Part shown: in pieces, positions 41,695 to 52,813 of the stretch
Layout: every line of letters begins with the position of its first letter
Position numbering within the stretch: position 1 is the first letter of the stretch
DNA from: Rhinopomastus cyanomelas
Taxonomy: Eukaryota > Chordata > Aves > Bucerotiformes > Rhinopomastidae
DNA: 64,000 nucleotides
Direction: 5' to 3'
Assembly (NCBI GenBank): GCA_013400115.1
Contig: VXBP01010361.1
Coordinates: 112,326 to 176,325 of the forward strand
Translations under genes and position numbers: made by a program
Notes under the pieces: model-generated
Databases searched by the model: none
The model's input: the letters and a program-made list of their open reading frames with translations, nothing else
Told to the model about the DNA's origin: nothing

Positions 41695-41743
41695 CCTCCT
41701 GGGGAGCTGCCCAGCATCTGGGAAGGACAAGAAGGACTAGTGT

Positions 41744-41975
41744 ATCATAGAACATTAGGGATGGGAAAGGACCTCCAAAGATCATCCAGTCCAATCTCCC
41801 CATCACAGCAGGATCCCCTAGATCCAGCTGCACAGGAACATCTCCAGGTGGGTTTGAAACACCTGAGGAGTAGGAGACTCCACAACCCCCCTGGGCAGCC
41901 CCTTCCAGGGCTCCATCACCCTCACCGGGAAGAAGTTCTTTCTCAGACTGATGTGGAACCTCCTCTGTTCCAGTC
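41744..41975 (-). mobile_element. CR1 3' region
   Basis: TATCATAGAACATTAGGG ... GAGTAGGAGACTCCACAACC ... CTCTGTTCCAGTCAC. Confidence 0.93.
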
Positions 41976-42189
41976 ACGTTGCCGGTGTTCCTGCAGCCGG
42001 CGTGTCCTGGCACGCGGGTACCCCATCCCCACCTGCCACGATAAGAACCTTCCCAGGGGCCTCTCTCCCACCCCATGGAACACACCTACGCCAGCTGCCC
42101 GGTTTCCGAGCGTGCGCGGGCTTTCCAGGCGGTCAAGCCAAGGTGTCTCCACAGCGCTCCCGGCTCCGTCCTGCCCCGCTCTCAGCCCG

Positions 42190-42645
42190 CGCGGTCCCGG
42201 TAACAAATCTATTCAGGGAGGCCTCTGAAAAGGGAGAAAGAAATGCCATCCATTCAGCAGCCCCTGCTCCTTCTGACACCCTCTGTCTCCCCATCCTGCC
42301 CATAAAGGACTTTCTGTCGGTCCACAGCAACCGGGGAGCAGGAATGCCGCCAGCCGACGGTGGTTTATGTCGTCCACAAACCTCCACCGGCATGGGGAGC
42401 AGATGACCCCGTACGTGTTCATTGTGGCAGGGGAAATGAGCCATAAATAAAGGCAAGTGGGCAGAAGAAAACTGGGACCCTCTGGGACTCTTGTGTCTAT
42501 AGGGTCAGAATCAAAAGGAGGCTTGATTTGCTCCTATAATTTAAGCCAGCCCCTGGGCTCCTTTATCAGAGCAAGGACAAGGACGTGCTAATCCGAGTGC
42601 CCATAATTTAGCGGAGATATACTCTACTTACCGTGAGCTGGATGG
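42190..42645. promoter_or_regulatory. Candidate conserved noncoding element, ~450 bp
   Basis: GGTAACAAATCTATTCAGG, GAGCCATAAATAAAGGC, GCTTGATTTGC, CCTATAATTTAAGCC, CCTTTATCAGAGC, OTX/GSC-type TAATCC (42,589-42,594) and CCCATAATTTAGCGG. A mostly repeat-free, low-CpG right half contrasts with its surroundings. Confidence 0.48.
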
Positions 42646-42842
42646 TCCTGTGGGGCCCCTGCTCCGGGTGGAGGCTGAGTCTCGCCTGGAGCTGCCTACA
42701 GCCCACTCGTCCTACCATCAGAAAGCAGCAGATTTGGGTGGTTTGAGGCTGATTTGAGGTTTTAACACTGATTTTGGGTTTTTATAGTCGGGGCTGCCTA
42801 AGACCAGGGGGGGTTTAGGATGTGGGGTTTTTTTTCACTGAG

Positions 42843-43027
42843 ATCACAGTAATGATAAGGTTGGAAAAGACCTTCAAGATCATCCAGTCCAACCTAAATC
42901 CAAATAGACCAAGTGAACCTAACATCTAGACTGTGCCACCCAGCAGCTCATCCAGCCTAAGCCTGAGCACCTCCGGGGACAGCGACTCAAACACCTCCAT
43001 GGGCAGCCCATTCCAAAACCAGATCAG
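42843..43027 (-). mobile_element. Older CR1 3' region
   Basis: ATAAGGTTGGAAAAGACCTTC AAGATC ... CTCCATGGGCAGCCCATTCC; an old, diverged subfamily. Confidence 0.88.
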
Positions 43028-43042
43028 AATGATGCTCATTTT

Positions 43043-43380
43043 AGTCTGGAGAAGAGGAGGCTGAGAGGAGACCTTCTTGCTCTCTGCAGCTCCCTCAAAG
43101 GAGGTTGTAGTGAGGCTGCTGCTGGTCTCTTCTCCCAGATTCCTAATGATGGGATGAGGGGAAATGGCCTCAGGTTGCATCAGGGGAGGTTTAGACTGGA
43201 TCTTAGCTAGAAGTTCTTTGCTGAGGGAGCGGTTGGGCACTGGAAGAGGCTGCCCAGGATGGTGGGGGAGTCCCCATCCCTGGAGGGGTTTAAAAGCTGA
43301 GTAGCCAGAGCCATGGTCTAGATGCTAGGGAGCTGCTGGGCTGAGGGCTGGGTTTGCTGATCCTGGAGGTCCTTTCCATG
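43043..43380 (+). mobile_element. CR1, second subfamily
   Basis: AGTCTGGAGAAGAGGAGGC ... GGGGTTTAAAAGCTGAGTAG ... GATCCTGGAGGTCC. Confidence 0.92.
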
Positions 43381-43957
43381 ATTTTCCCCATCCTGGCCAT
43401 GAAGGGTGGAACACAATGCCCGGCTGCCCCAGCTCCAAGGGATGAGTTCCCTTGCTCAGCGCCATCGTGAAGCTGAGCTTGAGCACGTAGGCATCCTGGG
43501 GGTTAGGAGCCCTCTCTTCTCTCTCCTCATCCCTTCCTGTCAGAGGGGGAACATTCCTGCAGAGCCCTGTCCTGCTCCAACCCCTCTGAACGGACAGATG
43601 ATGGTCACGTTCCCTTCTGGACCCTGGTGGAGACTGGTGATCAGGAACCATGGGCAGCACCAACACCACAGCCTGGATGGGATCTGCCAGCAGCCTGACT
43701 TTGGGGAGGGGGTTGGACTGGATGATCTCTTGAGGTCCCGTCCAACTCCAACGATTCTGCGCTTCCCACCAGGGTTTTCATTGCTCTGGGGTGGCAGAGG
43801 CAGCGGTTCCTTTCCCTTGTAGGACCCCCCTTCAGCCATGGAGAAAGAGACCAGCCCGTGCTTTTGTCTGCCTCTGCTCTGTAACTGGTGTGAATGGGAC
43901 AGCCAGGGGCTTGAGGCTTTGGGTGGATGCTCAGCGACAACTAAGGAAAGGACCCCT
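43381..43957. other. Intergenic with a short CR1 stub
   Basis: 43,701-43,763 (+) is a CR1 end (GGTTGGACTGGATGATCTC ... CGATTCTGCG). The flanks are unique without recognisable content. Confidence 0.6.
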
Positions 43958-44080
43958 AAGATCACAGAACATTAGGGATTGGAAGGGACCTCAAAAGATC
44001 ATCTAGTCCAATCCCCCTGCTGCAGTAAGATCATCAAGTCCAGCCTCCAACCCAACATCTCCATGGCCACCAGACTGTGC
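43958..44080 (-). mobile_element. CR1 3'-end fragment
   Basis: AAGATCACAGAACATTAGGG ... GATCATCAAGTCCAGCC. The right part may be a second, older unit. Confidence 0.88.
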
Positions 44081-44084
44081 CACA

Positions 44085-44252
44085 TCTGGAACAGGCTGCC
44101 CAGGGTGGTTGTGGAGTCTCCTTCACTGGAGATGTTTAGGACCCTCCTGGATGTGTTCCTGTGTGACTTGGTCTGGGTGATCCTGCTGTGTCAGGGGGAT
44201 TGGACTGGATGATCTTTGGAGGTCCCTTCCCATCCCTTATGATTCTATGATC
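44085..44252 (+). mobile_element. CR1 3' end
   Basis: CATCTGGAACAGGCTGCCC ... CCCTTATGATTCTATGATC. It lies head-to-head with the minus fragment at left. Confidence 0.93.
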
Positions 44253-44554
44253 TAGTTGTCTTTTGAACACCCCTAGGACGGGGCAAGACCTGGTGGGTCT
44301 GTATTGGCTTCAGCACCAAGGAGTTACTGTTAAAGGAGTTACTGGTCATAAATATGGTGGTGGATCCTGCCCAGTCTTAGTGCAGCAGGCAGTGCCAGCA
44401 TCACCACATCCCACTGCCCCACGAGGGGTGGAGGAAAAGGGCTGGAGCCGCTGGGGAAAAGGAATGGAGATGCTGGGGAAAACACCTTCCCCACTGCCTG
44501 CTCCAACACCTTCCCTGCTGAGAGGGCAGTGGAGAGGAACTAGGGACCCTGCTG

Positions 44555-44690
44555 AGGGGCGAAAGCCTCGTTATGTAAAGTAAAACGTTAAACCAGGTGC
44601 TAATGGAGAAAATTAATAGCGCCCATAAGATGTTAACTGCGAGGCTTTAAATGCCGGCTTTTACGCGGCAGCTGCTCCCTAAGCCCTGCC
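44555..44690. promoter_or_regulatory. Candidate conserved noncoding element
   Basis: CGTTATGTAAAGTAAAACG, GTTAAACCAGGTGCTAATGG, GAAAATTAATAGCG, AGATGTTAACTGCG and GGCTTTAAATGCC within 130 bp. Confidence 0.42.
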
Positions 44691-45334
44691 TTGGGCTCTT
44701 GTTCACAGCAGCCACTTACAGGCGGCAGCTTTTGCTGCCCAGCACAAAATAAGAAGAAATAACTCTGTGTTCCTCTTCTCCTGGGGGTTCTCCCTGCCAT
44801 GCCCGGGGTGCATGACCTGGCATCATCCCCTGACCTGGTGAAGCAGGTTGCTGCTGCTGCCCCCATCCTGCTGCCAGGCTGTGGACTGCAAAGAGAGTCA
44901 TAAAAATCACCCCCTCCCACCCCCCCAATCCTCCCCTTCAGCCAGAGTTTTCAGAACCAGGAAGCTGGGCAGCAGCTCAGGGGGTGCAGGATCTGAGGGT
45001 CCCTCAGCTGGACGGGGCAGAGCTCCCAATACCTGAAGCACCGCTGCAGGGTTTGGCTGGTTGGACACGAGGTGGAAGGAGGGGGCTTTGCTTTTACAGA
45101 CTAAGCTGCCTTTTCTCTTTGGAAGATCTACCACTGGGCTGACCGTGTGTTTCCCCCTTGTTGTTCGCCCACAGGCAGCGGGGAGGAGATGCCTTCACCT
45201 GCCTGGCACCCCCCAGGAACTAGTGGCACCGTGTGGGCGCATTTATGGCTCCGGGGCCAGTGGCCCCCAGGCACCAGGAGGTGGCCCAGGAGGAGATTGT
45301 GGCACTGGTGAGTCTATATTATGGGCAGTAATTG
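44691..45334. other. Intergenic, nothing recognised
   Basis: Unique sequence with C runs near 44,910. Confidence 0.4.
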
Positions 45335-45612
45335 CAGTTTAAAACCCTCCTGGATGTGTTCCTGTGTGACTTGGTCTAGGGGATCCTGCTCTGGCAGAGG
45401 GATTGGGCTGGATGATCTTTCAAGGTCCCTTCCAGTCCCTAATGACTGGATCTAGGGGATCCTGCTGTGTCAGGGGGATTGGACTGGATGATCTTTGGAG
45501 GTCCCTCCCAATCCCTAATGACTGGATCTAGGGGATCCTGCTGTGGTGAGGGGATTGGACTGGATGATCTCTCGAGGTCCCTTCCCATCCCAAATGCTCT
45601 GTGATTCTGTGG
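45335..45612 (+). mobile_element. CR1 3' ends, three tandem tail units
   Basis: GTTTAAAACCCTCCTGGATG ... units at ~45,430, ~45,510 and ~45,600, the last ending ATGCTCTGTGATTCTG. Confidence 0.94.
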
Positions 45613-45935
45613 TCTCCCTGAAGGGAGGTTGCAGTCAAGCTGGTGATCGGGCTCTTCTCCCAGCAACCAGTGCCAGGACGAGAGGGCAGGGCCTGAAGCT
45701 GCACCAGGGGAGGGTTAGGTTGGATGTCAGGAAGCCCCTTCCTCAGGGAAAGGGTGATCAGAGGCTGGACTGGGCTGCCCATGGCAGTGGGGGAGTCCCC
45801 ATCCCTGGAGGTGCTGAAGGCCAGCCTGGCTGTGGCCCTGAGTGCCCTGGTGTGGCCACTGGGGTGATGTTAGGTCCTGGTCTGGTCTGGCTGAGCTCAG
45901 AGGGCTCCTCCAGCCCCAGTCACTCTGTGATTCTG
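45613..45935 (+). mobile_element. CR1, third subfamily
   Basis: GAAGGGAGGTTGCAGTCAAG ... GGTGATCAGAGGCTGGAC ... CAGTCACTCTGTGATTCTG. The same type occurs at 51.25 kb. Confidence 0.88.
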
Positions 45936-46464
45936 CCCCCTTGCACCCTGGCAGCTGTTTTGCAGCAGCTCAAGGTTTTTACCCTCTTGTGGGGCTGCAA
46001 TTCTAATCTTGCAGAGGGATGGCAGAGCCAAGGGGTCACGTGATGCTGGGCTTGAGGGCTAAACCAGCCTAAACTGGCACCGGAGAGGAGAGAGGTGGTC
46101 ACGGCAAACTTCTACCTGGGGATGGATAAAAGATGTACCCGCGCTGCGTATTGACTTTAAGATTAGCCAAGAGTTGGCCAGGACAGAGCCTGTTTTGTTG
46201 ACTCTGAAAACAAGCAGGGCCCTGGCCCGGGCTGAACCCGGCGGCGAGGACGAGGTCCTAGTGTGGACATGGTCCTTGCGGGCAGCTGGGCGCAGGCTAA
46301 CCCCACCAGGAGCCCCGTGCTCGGGGTGGGATGGCCAAGGCTGCCGCTGGTTGGCCACCTGGGGTGGCTCTGGGAGACCCACGCGGCTCTTTGGTGCTGT
46401 GGGATGTTTTTAGAAGGTGCTGAGCGTCCAAACACGGGAGGGGAGAGCTCTCGGGCAGCGCGGC
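45936..46464. other. Intergenic, nothing certain
   Basis: 46,120-46,175 (GATAAAAGATGTACCC, GCGTATTGACTTTAAGATTAGCC) is a short AT-rich patch that could be regulatory. Confidence 0.35.
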
Positions 46465-46590
46465 TTAGGCTCCCGATAGAAAATTCAAACAATATTAGAC
46501 TCAAAGAGTCAACATTAGACACACTTCTACTAAGGACCTACAAACAAACAGAGTTCCTCTGTACACACATTAACAAACACAGCTCGGGTG
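46465..46590. promoter_or_regulatory. Candidate noncoding element with tandem forkhead-like cores
   Basis: AAACAATATTAGAC, ACAAACAAACA (46,540-46,550) and TTAACAAACA (46,570-46,579) in a unique AT-rich island. Confidence 0.42.
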
Positions 46591-47214
46591 CTGACGGCGG
46601 TGGCTGCTTCCACCTTCTCGCTGCCTCCCTCTGCTCTGCTGCCCAGGGTGTCCGGGGATGCTCTTGGTGGCTACCAGCACCGGGGTGGCTCTGACTGCTG
46701 GTGCACCCAGTCAACTCCCATCCAGCTGTGGAGCAGCTCAGCCTTGGAGTGTTTATCCCACCAAGTTGAGAAGAATTTGAGAGGATGAGCCCCGTGGGAG
46801 GGCATGGAGCGGTGCAGCTTCGCTTGCCCGCTGGCTTGGCAGGTTTTGGACCTCGCTGGCAGCTGGGGTTTGCTCTGGATGGGGCAAGGAGCATGAATGA
46901 ACCCCAGAGCAGAGGGGTCCCCAGCCCTTGGTTGTAGAGCAGCTGGGTGGGTTGTCAGTAGGTGTGGATGGTGATGCAGGAGGGTAGACAGGGAGCTAAC
47001 TAGCTGGAATGGTGGGACCAGCAGGAGGAGGGGTTAGGGAGCTGTTGGGCTGAGGGCTGGACTTGATGCTCCTGGAGGTCCTTTCTTGCCAGGTTGATTA
47101 TATGAACTCTGGCTCTGTTGGCATCCTGTGTCATTGTGCTTCAGCAGAAGCCATGGTTGCTGCAGACAGGGACAAGATACATTGGGTGCAGCCAGAGGTT
47201 TGATTCTGCAGGGC
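46591..47214. other. Intergenic with a CR1 remnant
   Basis: 47,025-47,105 (+) is a second-subfamily CR1 end (GTTAGGGAGCTGTTGGGC ... GGAGGTCCTTTCTTGCC). The rest is unique. Confidence 0.55.
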
Positions 47215-47428
47215 TTAGCACCTTCTGGATGTGTTCCTGTGGGACTTGGTCTGGGTGATCCTGCTGTGGCAGGGGGATTGGACTGGATGATCTTTCGAGA
47301 TCCCTTCCAATCCCTAATGATTCTATGATTGGACTGGATGATCTTTCAAGGTCCCTTCCAATCCCTAATGATTCAGTGATTCTGTGATTCCATGATTCTA
47401 TGATTCAGTGATTCTATGATTCTCTTTC
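47215..47428 (+). mobile_element. CR1 3' ends, two tail units, extended octamer tail
   Basis: After the second unit the terminal GATTCAGTGATTCTGTGATT-type octamers run for ~55 bp (47,372-47,428), the longest octamer tail in the window. Confidence 0.95.
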
Positions 47429-47624
47429 TGAAGCCCAACTGCTTCCTCTTCTCCCAAGACCTGCTGCTTAAGGAATGAAGTGGGAGACGACCTCCTTGGA
47501 AAATCTGCTCTTAAAATGAGCCCTGCATTTGGGGAGAGGGAAGAGCAAAGGGAGCCGGTGGGCTCTGCAGCTGCTGCTGTCTCTTCCTCCGTGTAACCCC
47601 CCCAAAAGACTGGAGGGAAGTGAA

Positions 47625-47990
47625 GGAAAAGCCTCCCTCCTGAAGAGCACCCTAATTGGCATTGCCCCCGTGCACGCCAGTCGATACCGCGCGGCGAGGC
47701 ACATGCAGGGCGGCTGCCGCTGCGGCGAGCCCCTCGTAATGCGATGCTCTTCCCCGGGATCAAGGTATTAAGGTTCAGGTTATTTGTATTGATTTTGTGT
47801 GCTGCCATGCTGTGTCAGTCACGCTCATATTTGTGGTTCACAAATTCCTCCTTTAAATGTCACAGCCGTTTCATCTCCCTCTTGCCATCAATACTCCCAG
47901 ACACGGGGGCTGTTTATTAACCCCCGGTGTCGGCTCTGCACACGTGCACCCCGCTTCTCCTCTCCGGACCCCTTTTATTAGCCAGAGAGA
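47625..47990. promoter_or_regulatory. Candidate conserved noncoding element
   Basis: CACCCTAATTGGC, GGTATTAAGGTTCAGG, TTATTTGTATTGATTTTG, GCTCATATTTGTGG, CCTTTAAATGTCAC and TGTTTATTAA (47,911-47,920, forkhead-like). The left third is CpG-dense. Confidence 0.46.
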
Positions 47991-48036
47991 AAGGGGAAGA
48001 ACAGAGCTACTTCCCCCCTGAGGGAAAAAAATCCAT

Positions 48037-48427
48037 CAGGGGTTGGACTGGATGATCTTTCGAGGTCCCTTCCGATTCTTAATGTTCTGTGATGCTGTGA
48101 ACAGGCTGCCTAGGGAAGTTGTGGAGTCTCCTTCTCTGGAGATGTTTAAGACCCACCTGGATGTGTTCCTGTGTGACTTGGTCTAGGTGATCCTGCTGTG
48201 GCAGGGGGATTGGACTGGATGATCTTCTGAGGTCCCTTCCAGTCCCTAATGCTCTGTGATGTTTAGGATCCCTTATCCACCCATCCTCATGTTCAAAGCC
48301 CCATCCATCCTGGATGTGTTCCTGTGTGACTTGGTCTAGGTGATCCTGCTGTGTCAGGGGGTTGGACTGGATGATCTTTCGGGGTCCCTTCCAATCCCTA
48401 ATGTTCTGTGGTGCTGTGGTTCTGTGA
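48037..48427 (+). mobile_element. CR1 3' ends, three successive copies
   Basis: A lone tail (to 48,095), a copy with 3' body (GGAAGTTGTGGAGTCTCC) to 48,263, and a third from CATCCTGGATGTGTTCC to TGTTCTGTGGTGCTG. Confidence 0.94.
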
Positions 48428-48939
48428 GCAGTCCATCTCCCCGTGTCATTCTCTACAATATTTGGGCCCTCTAGTGGTTCATGCCCCTTTGGGATGACGT
48501 TTTGACGCCTCCCCGGCGCGCGGCTGCCGCGTTCTCCTGGCACAGAGCCGGAGCTGCGTTTGGACCACGGGACTGCCGAGAAGGCGGCAGAGGCAGCTCC
48601 ATCACGAGCATCCCTGAGCCGTGCCCGGGGATTCCCCCAGAAGCGCGGCAGCCAGGCTGGCACGTCACCCACCCAAGAGGAGCCCTCGCTGTTGAGCACC
48701 AGGGAAGCCCCCAAGGGTGCGTGGGGATGGCGACTGTATTTAGACGCCCTGTTTTCTTCGCCAAGCAAACACCCTGACCCCACCGCCCGCCGGCGAGCGC
48801 TTCCTTAAGCTTCCATTCCACTTGGCCATGGGGACGCCTGGCAAACCTGCTGATGATATCAGGGAAGGGTTTTCCAAACAGCAAAAGTCCCGTCGTTGCT
48901 GCTGCCACCTCCCACCGCGGGAGTGTTTGCACGGCGCGG
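48428..48939. other. CpG-rich intergenic DNA
   Basis: CCCCGGCGCGCGGCTGCCGC at 48,512 and a second CpG patch near 48,780. No gene recognised. Confidence 0.4.
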
Positions 48940-49290
48940 GGCGCACGCTCGCGTGGCGGGATTAACAAACGCCGCTCGGGGGGCTCCGGCCAAATCCACC
49001 GCGGCTGTTTGTGGAACCTTTACAACTCATCAGCCTCTACTAACACGCTGGCACTGTTCAATTACCATCACTTTTAGAGAGCCTTAGCAAAACACCCGGT
49101 GCCCATGTAAATAGACAGATCTGAAAACTAGCCGGGCTGTTGGCTTACACACTGTAGGTAATGTTTTCTCTCGCTCAAATTTGTTCTAGAAACTAATCAC
49201 GCGCTGATAAAGCCATCTGCAAATATGAGGAAGATTGACATCCACATGTCAAAGTTTACACAGCCTGACCAAGTGTACATATAAGTGCGG
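48940..49290. promoter_or_regulatory. Candidate conserved noncoding element, forkhead-rich
   Basis: TTAACAAAC (48,962-48,970), TGTTTGT (49,006-49,012), GTTCAATTACCATC, GTAAATA (49,107-49,113), GAAACTAATCACGCG, GCTGATAAAGCC, GCAAATATGAGG and GTCAAAGTTTACACAG. One of the clearest unique AT-rich blocks in the window. Confidence 0.52.
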
Positions 49291-49526
49291 ACGGTGCGAG
49301 GGCCCAGGTTCCGTGCCGGCGGGGATGCTGCGCTGGGGAGGTGGCCCCTGGCTGGGTGCTGCTCGCCGGAGCCCGGAACGTGGCGCTTTCCTGGGGAGAG
49401 GGGTTGCAGCCAAATTGTTGCAGTGCAAACAGCAGGTCCTGGATAAGCCTGGTCGTGATGGAGATGCTTCGTGGCATCCCCAGCTTGCCCAGTGCGTCAG
49501 GGAACTGAATGTGGGATTGCAGAATC

Positions 49527-49915
49527 GCGGAGCTTCGGGGATTGGAAGGGATCTTGAAAGATCATCCAGTCCAATCCCCCACCCACAGCAGGATCCCCTA
49601 GATCCAGTCACACAGGAACAGTCCAGGTGGGTCTTAAACATCTCCAGAGGAGGAGACTCCACAACCCCCCTGGGCAGCCCCTGCCAGGGCTCTGGCACCC
49701 TCACCATGAAGAAGGTCCTTCTCATATTTATGTGGAACCTCCTCTGCTCCAGCTCACACCCACTGCCCCTCATCCTATCACTAGATGACACTGAGCAGAG
49801 CCTGGCTCCATCCTCCTGACACCCACCCTTCACATCTTGATCAACATCCATGGGGTCACCCCTCAGTCTCCTCTTCTCCAAGCTCAAGAGACTCAGCTCC
49901 CTCAGCCTGGGATGC
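49527..49915 (-). mobile_element. CR1, young subfamily
   Basis: GGAGCTTCGGGGATTGG ... GAGGAGGAGACTCCACAACC ... TCAAGAGACTCAGCTCCC. Confidence 0.94.
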
Positions 49916-49989
49916 ACTTGGCTTCAGTAGCCACCTGAACTTACCTTCCATGTCCCAGTTGGAGCAACTCCATTTTGCAGCAGACTAGG

Positions 49990-50175
49990 TAGGAAGGGAA
50001 CCTGAGGATCATCCAGTCCAGCCCTCTAAGCTAAAGACAGGCAGTTTACAGGAGATGGCCCAACACCCTGCCAGGCTGACCCTTGAAAATCTCTACAGCT
50101 CAGGAACCTACCACTTCCCTGGGAAGACCATTCCAGTGTCTAAGTGCTCTCACCATGAATGATTTCCCTCTGGAG
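49990..50175 (-). mobile_element. Old CR1 fragment
   Basis: AGGATCATCCAGTCCAGCC ... CCACTTCCCTGGGAAGACC ATTCC; diverged, of another subfamily. Confidence 0.78.
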
Positions 50176-50364
50176 TCTAGTTATATAATTAGCTATAAAT
50201 ATTGATTGTCTATAATTATATAATTATACAGAGTTTATTTTAAAGCTGTCTGTGCAAGCTGGGAGTGAGTGGAGGTGCCCAAAGCCCTGGATGGCCAGTG
50301 GTGCTTCCCACCTGGCCACAAGAAAAGGTGAGGAAAGCCTGGAGGTCAGGCTTGACCAAAGGGT
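50176..50364. other. Short AT-rich spacer
   Basis: 50,178-50,245 has TATATAATTAGCTATAAATA and ATAATTATATAATTATAC: low-complexity AT or a small regulatory patch. Confidence 0.35.
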
Positions 50365-50535
50365 TTGGCACTGGAATGGGCTGCCCAGGGGGGTTGTGGA
50401 GTCTCCTTCTCTGGAGACGTTTCAAACCCACCTGGACATGTTCTTGTGCAACTGGATCTAGGGGATCCTGCTGCGGTGAGGGGATTGGACTGGATGGTCT
50501 TTTGAGGTCCCTTCCCATCCCTCGTGTTCTGTGAT
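50365..50535 (+). mobile_element. CR1 3' end
   Basis: GGTTTGGCACTGGAATGGGC ... CGTGTTCTGTGATTCAG. Confidence 0.93.
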
Positions 50536-50694
50536 TCAGCGCCACAAGAGCTGTTGTCCCACGGAGGAGCGGTCGCTAGACTTGGTCCAAAGGACTCGCT
50601 TCCGTTTGGCTTTGGGCTGCTAAACACAGCCTTTGTTGGCTCCAAAGCAGGGCCAGTGCTCGCTCGGGATTTGGAGCCGACCCCAGCAGGGCTG

Positions 50695-50830
50695 GAGCCT
50701 TGAGAAAACCCAAATACAGGAGGAGGAAATAAATCACTAACGTTTGACTTCATCGTGTTGCTGGAGAAAGGATTTAATGGACTTCCCAGCCTTCTTTTAA
50801 TCAAATAAAATACCCTGCCGGTGCTAGGCT
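50695..50830. promoter_or_regulatory. Candidate conserved noncoding element
   Basis: CCCAAATACAGG, GAAATAAATCACTAACG, GGATTTAATGGAC and CTTTTAATCAAATAAAATACC: an AT-rich block in GC-rich flanks. Confidence 0.4.
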
Positions 50831-51249
50831 CAGCCTGGACATTTGCCCCACCAACGTGGCAAGGGAGCCAACTTGGAGCGCGTGCTGGGGCACGAAGGAT
50901 GAGACCCTGGGCCAGCAGCCCAGGGCTCGGATCCTCGTTTTTCAGCTCCACTGGCCTGGGGCAGGACCTCAAACCAAGCAGCTGGTTGCCGCAGGCTTGG
51001 AAATGGCCACCATACGGCCCATGAGCTCTATTGATGCCGCTCTTGGGATCTGGGGTCAGCTGTTGCTTGCCCCATGGCTCTCGTGTTGTTAGAGAGCCAG
51101 GCTGGGAGACAGAAGGAGGTAGCTTGGAGCTGAGGGGGGAAACTTCACCACTGGCACAGCAGTGCTCCATGAGGAACTGCTCTCCAGGCACTATTCTGTA
51201 GGTTCCTAGAGTCAAGTGGCCACAAAGAGCATCACCCTTGGGGTCCCAT
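50831..51249. other. Intergenic, nothing recognised
   Basis: Unique sequence. A long minus-strand open frame running through it is chance. Confidence 0.4.
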
Positions 51250-51485
51250 CAGTGCTGAAGCTGCCAGGGGAGGGTTAGGCTGGATGTTAGGAAGCCCTTC
51301 CTCATGGAAAGGGTGATCAGAGGCTGGACTGGACTGCCCAGGGCAGTGGTGGAGTCCGTGGAGGTGTTGAAGGGCACCTAGTGGTGGCCCTTAGTGTCCT
51401 GGTCTGGCTGCTGGGGTGATGTTAGATGCTGGTCTGGGCTGGATGAGCACAGAGGGCTTCTCCAACCTCAATCACTCTGTGATTC
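51250..51485 (+). mobile_element. CR1, third subfamily
   Basis: GAAGCTGCCAGGGGAGGG ... GGTGATCAGAGGCTGGAC ... CAATCACTCTGTGATTCC. Confidence 0.88.
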
Positions 51486-51669
51486 CTTTTGTAATGACTG
51501 TGGTTGGCTTTCATCTCTGTGTTTCCAAGCTAACTCTTATCTCCTGGGGTGGCCAAGTTCACGCTTCTCCCCATCAGTGCAGCTGAAGGTTGCCCAGGCA
51601 TCGCTCGGTTGGGAAGAGATGTGGATTTCCTCACATCCCTGTGGAAATCCAACCCTGATTGCCTGAGCT

Positions 51670-51845
51670 TCACAGAATCACAGAACATCAGGGATTGGAA
51701 GGGACCTCCAGAGGTCATCCAGTCCAATCCCCCACCCACAGCAGGATCCCCTAGATCCAGTCACAGCATCACAGAACATTAGGGATTGGAAGGGACCTCG
51801 CAAGGTCATCCAGTCCAATCCCCCTGCCACAGCAGGATCACACAG
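51670..51845 (-). mobile_element. CR1 3' ends, two tandem tail units
   Basis: ATCACAGAACATCAGGGATTGG ... CCAGTCACAGCATCACAG AACATTAGGG ... ; the second unit is truncated at CAGCAGGATCACACAGG. Confidence 0.94.
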
Positions 51846-52459
51846 GAGCCCGCGCCGCAGGTCTGTGCTGGCATTAGGTGTCCGGGAGCGCGTCGGCATC
51901 AATCACTGTCCGTGGCTACTTGAGAGCCGAGCTTGACAGCCTGGCAGGGAGCAGAGCCGTTCAATTAGTCATGGCCGGGGGGCGGCATTATTATTCACCC
52001 ACCGCCGACTGTTCCCAAAGCAAACAGCGCGAGGACGGGCTCTGTGATCCCCTGCGTGCCCTCGGCCAGGACACAAAGGGGAGCGCGACGCAGAGCCCGG
52101 GGTGGGGTGCTGTTTGCAGACGCCGGGGTCGGATCGGGCTCCTCCATCCTCCTCGCCGTGTGTGCATACAGAGGAGCCCCGAGCTGTGTCACCCCCCACG
52201 GCTAAGGCCACCACGGTGTCTTTTTTAGGGCCGGTGGCTGTTTATGGGGAGGCGTGCTGATTCGGGGTTGGGACGAGCCCTGCCAACACGAGCCCTGCCG
52301 TGGGCAGCTCCACGATTAGCAGCAGAGGACCGCGCTCTGCCGCGCAGCATCGTCGCTCGCGCGCCTGCAAGGCCATCACCCACAGCTGTGATGGCCTCCA
52401 GAGCCATCTGCTCATTGGCGGCGTGACGGCTGGCCGCTGGCTCCTGTCCTTGCTTGTCA
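51846..52459. other. CpG-rich intergenic DNA
   Basis: 51,895-52,020 (GTTCAATTAGTCATGG, GGCATTATTATTCACC) may be a small regulatory island. 52,180-52,400 is CpG-dense. No gene recognised. Confidence 0.38.
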
Positions 52460-52738
52460 ATCACAGAACGTCAGGGGTTGGAAGGGACCTGGAAAGATCA
52501 TCCGGTTCAATCCCCCCGACACAGCAGGATCCCCTAGACGCAGTCATTAGGGATTGGAAGGGACCTCAGAAGACCATCCAGTCCAATCTCCCACCCACAG
52601 CAGGATCCCCTAGATACAGTAATTAGGGATTGGGAGGGGACCTCAAAAGATCATCCAGCCCAATCCCTGCTACAACAGGAACCCCTAGATCCAGTTGCAC
52701 AGGAACATATCCAGGTGAGTTTTAAATGTCTCCAGAGA
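52460..52738 (-). mobile_element. CR1 3' ends, three tandem tail units
   Basis: Three AGGGATTGG(A/G)AGGG starts (52,475, 52,550 and 52,628 regions), the last continuing into GTGAGTTTTAAATGTCTCC. Confidence 0.94.
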
Positions 52739-52813
52739 ACCCATGGTCCCGTCTGCAGCAGCTAGAGAGACCTTTCCTTGGTGCAACCATGAGGCAGAAG
52801 GTTCCTGACAAGA

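Noticed and set aside
48079..48783. 234-residue minus-strand open frame
   Set aside because: Largely CR1 tails read antisense.
50346..51215. 289-residue minus-strand open frame
   Set aside because: Its end is CR1 antisense and the rest has no recognisable motif.
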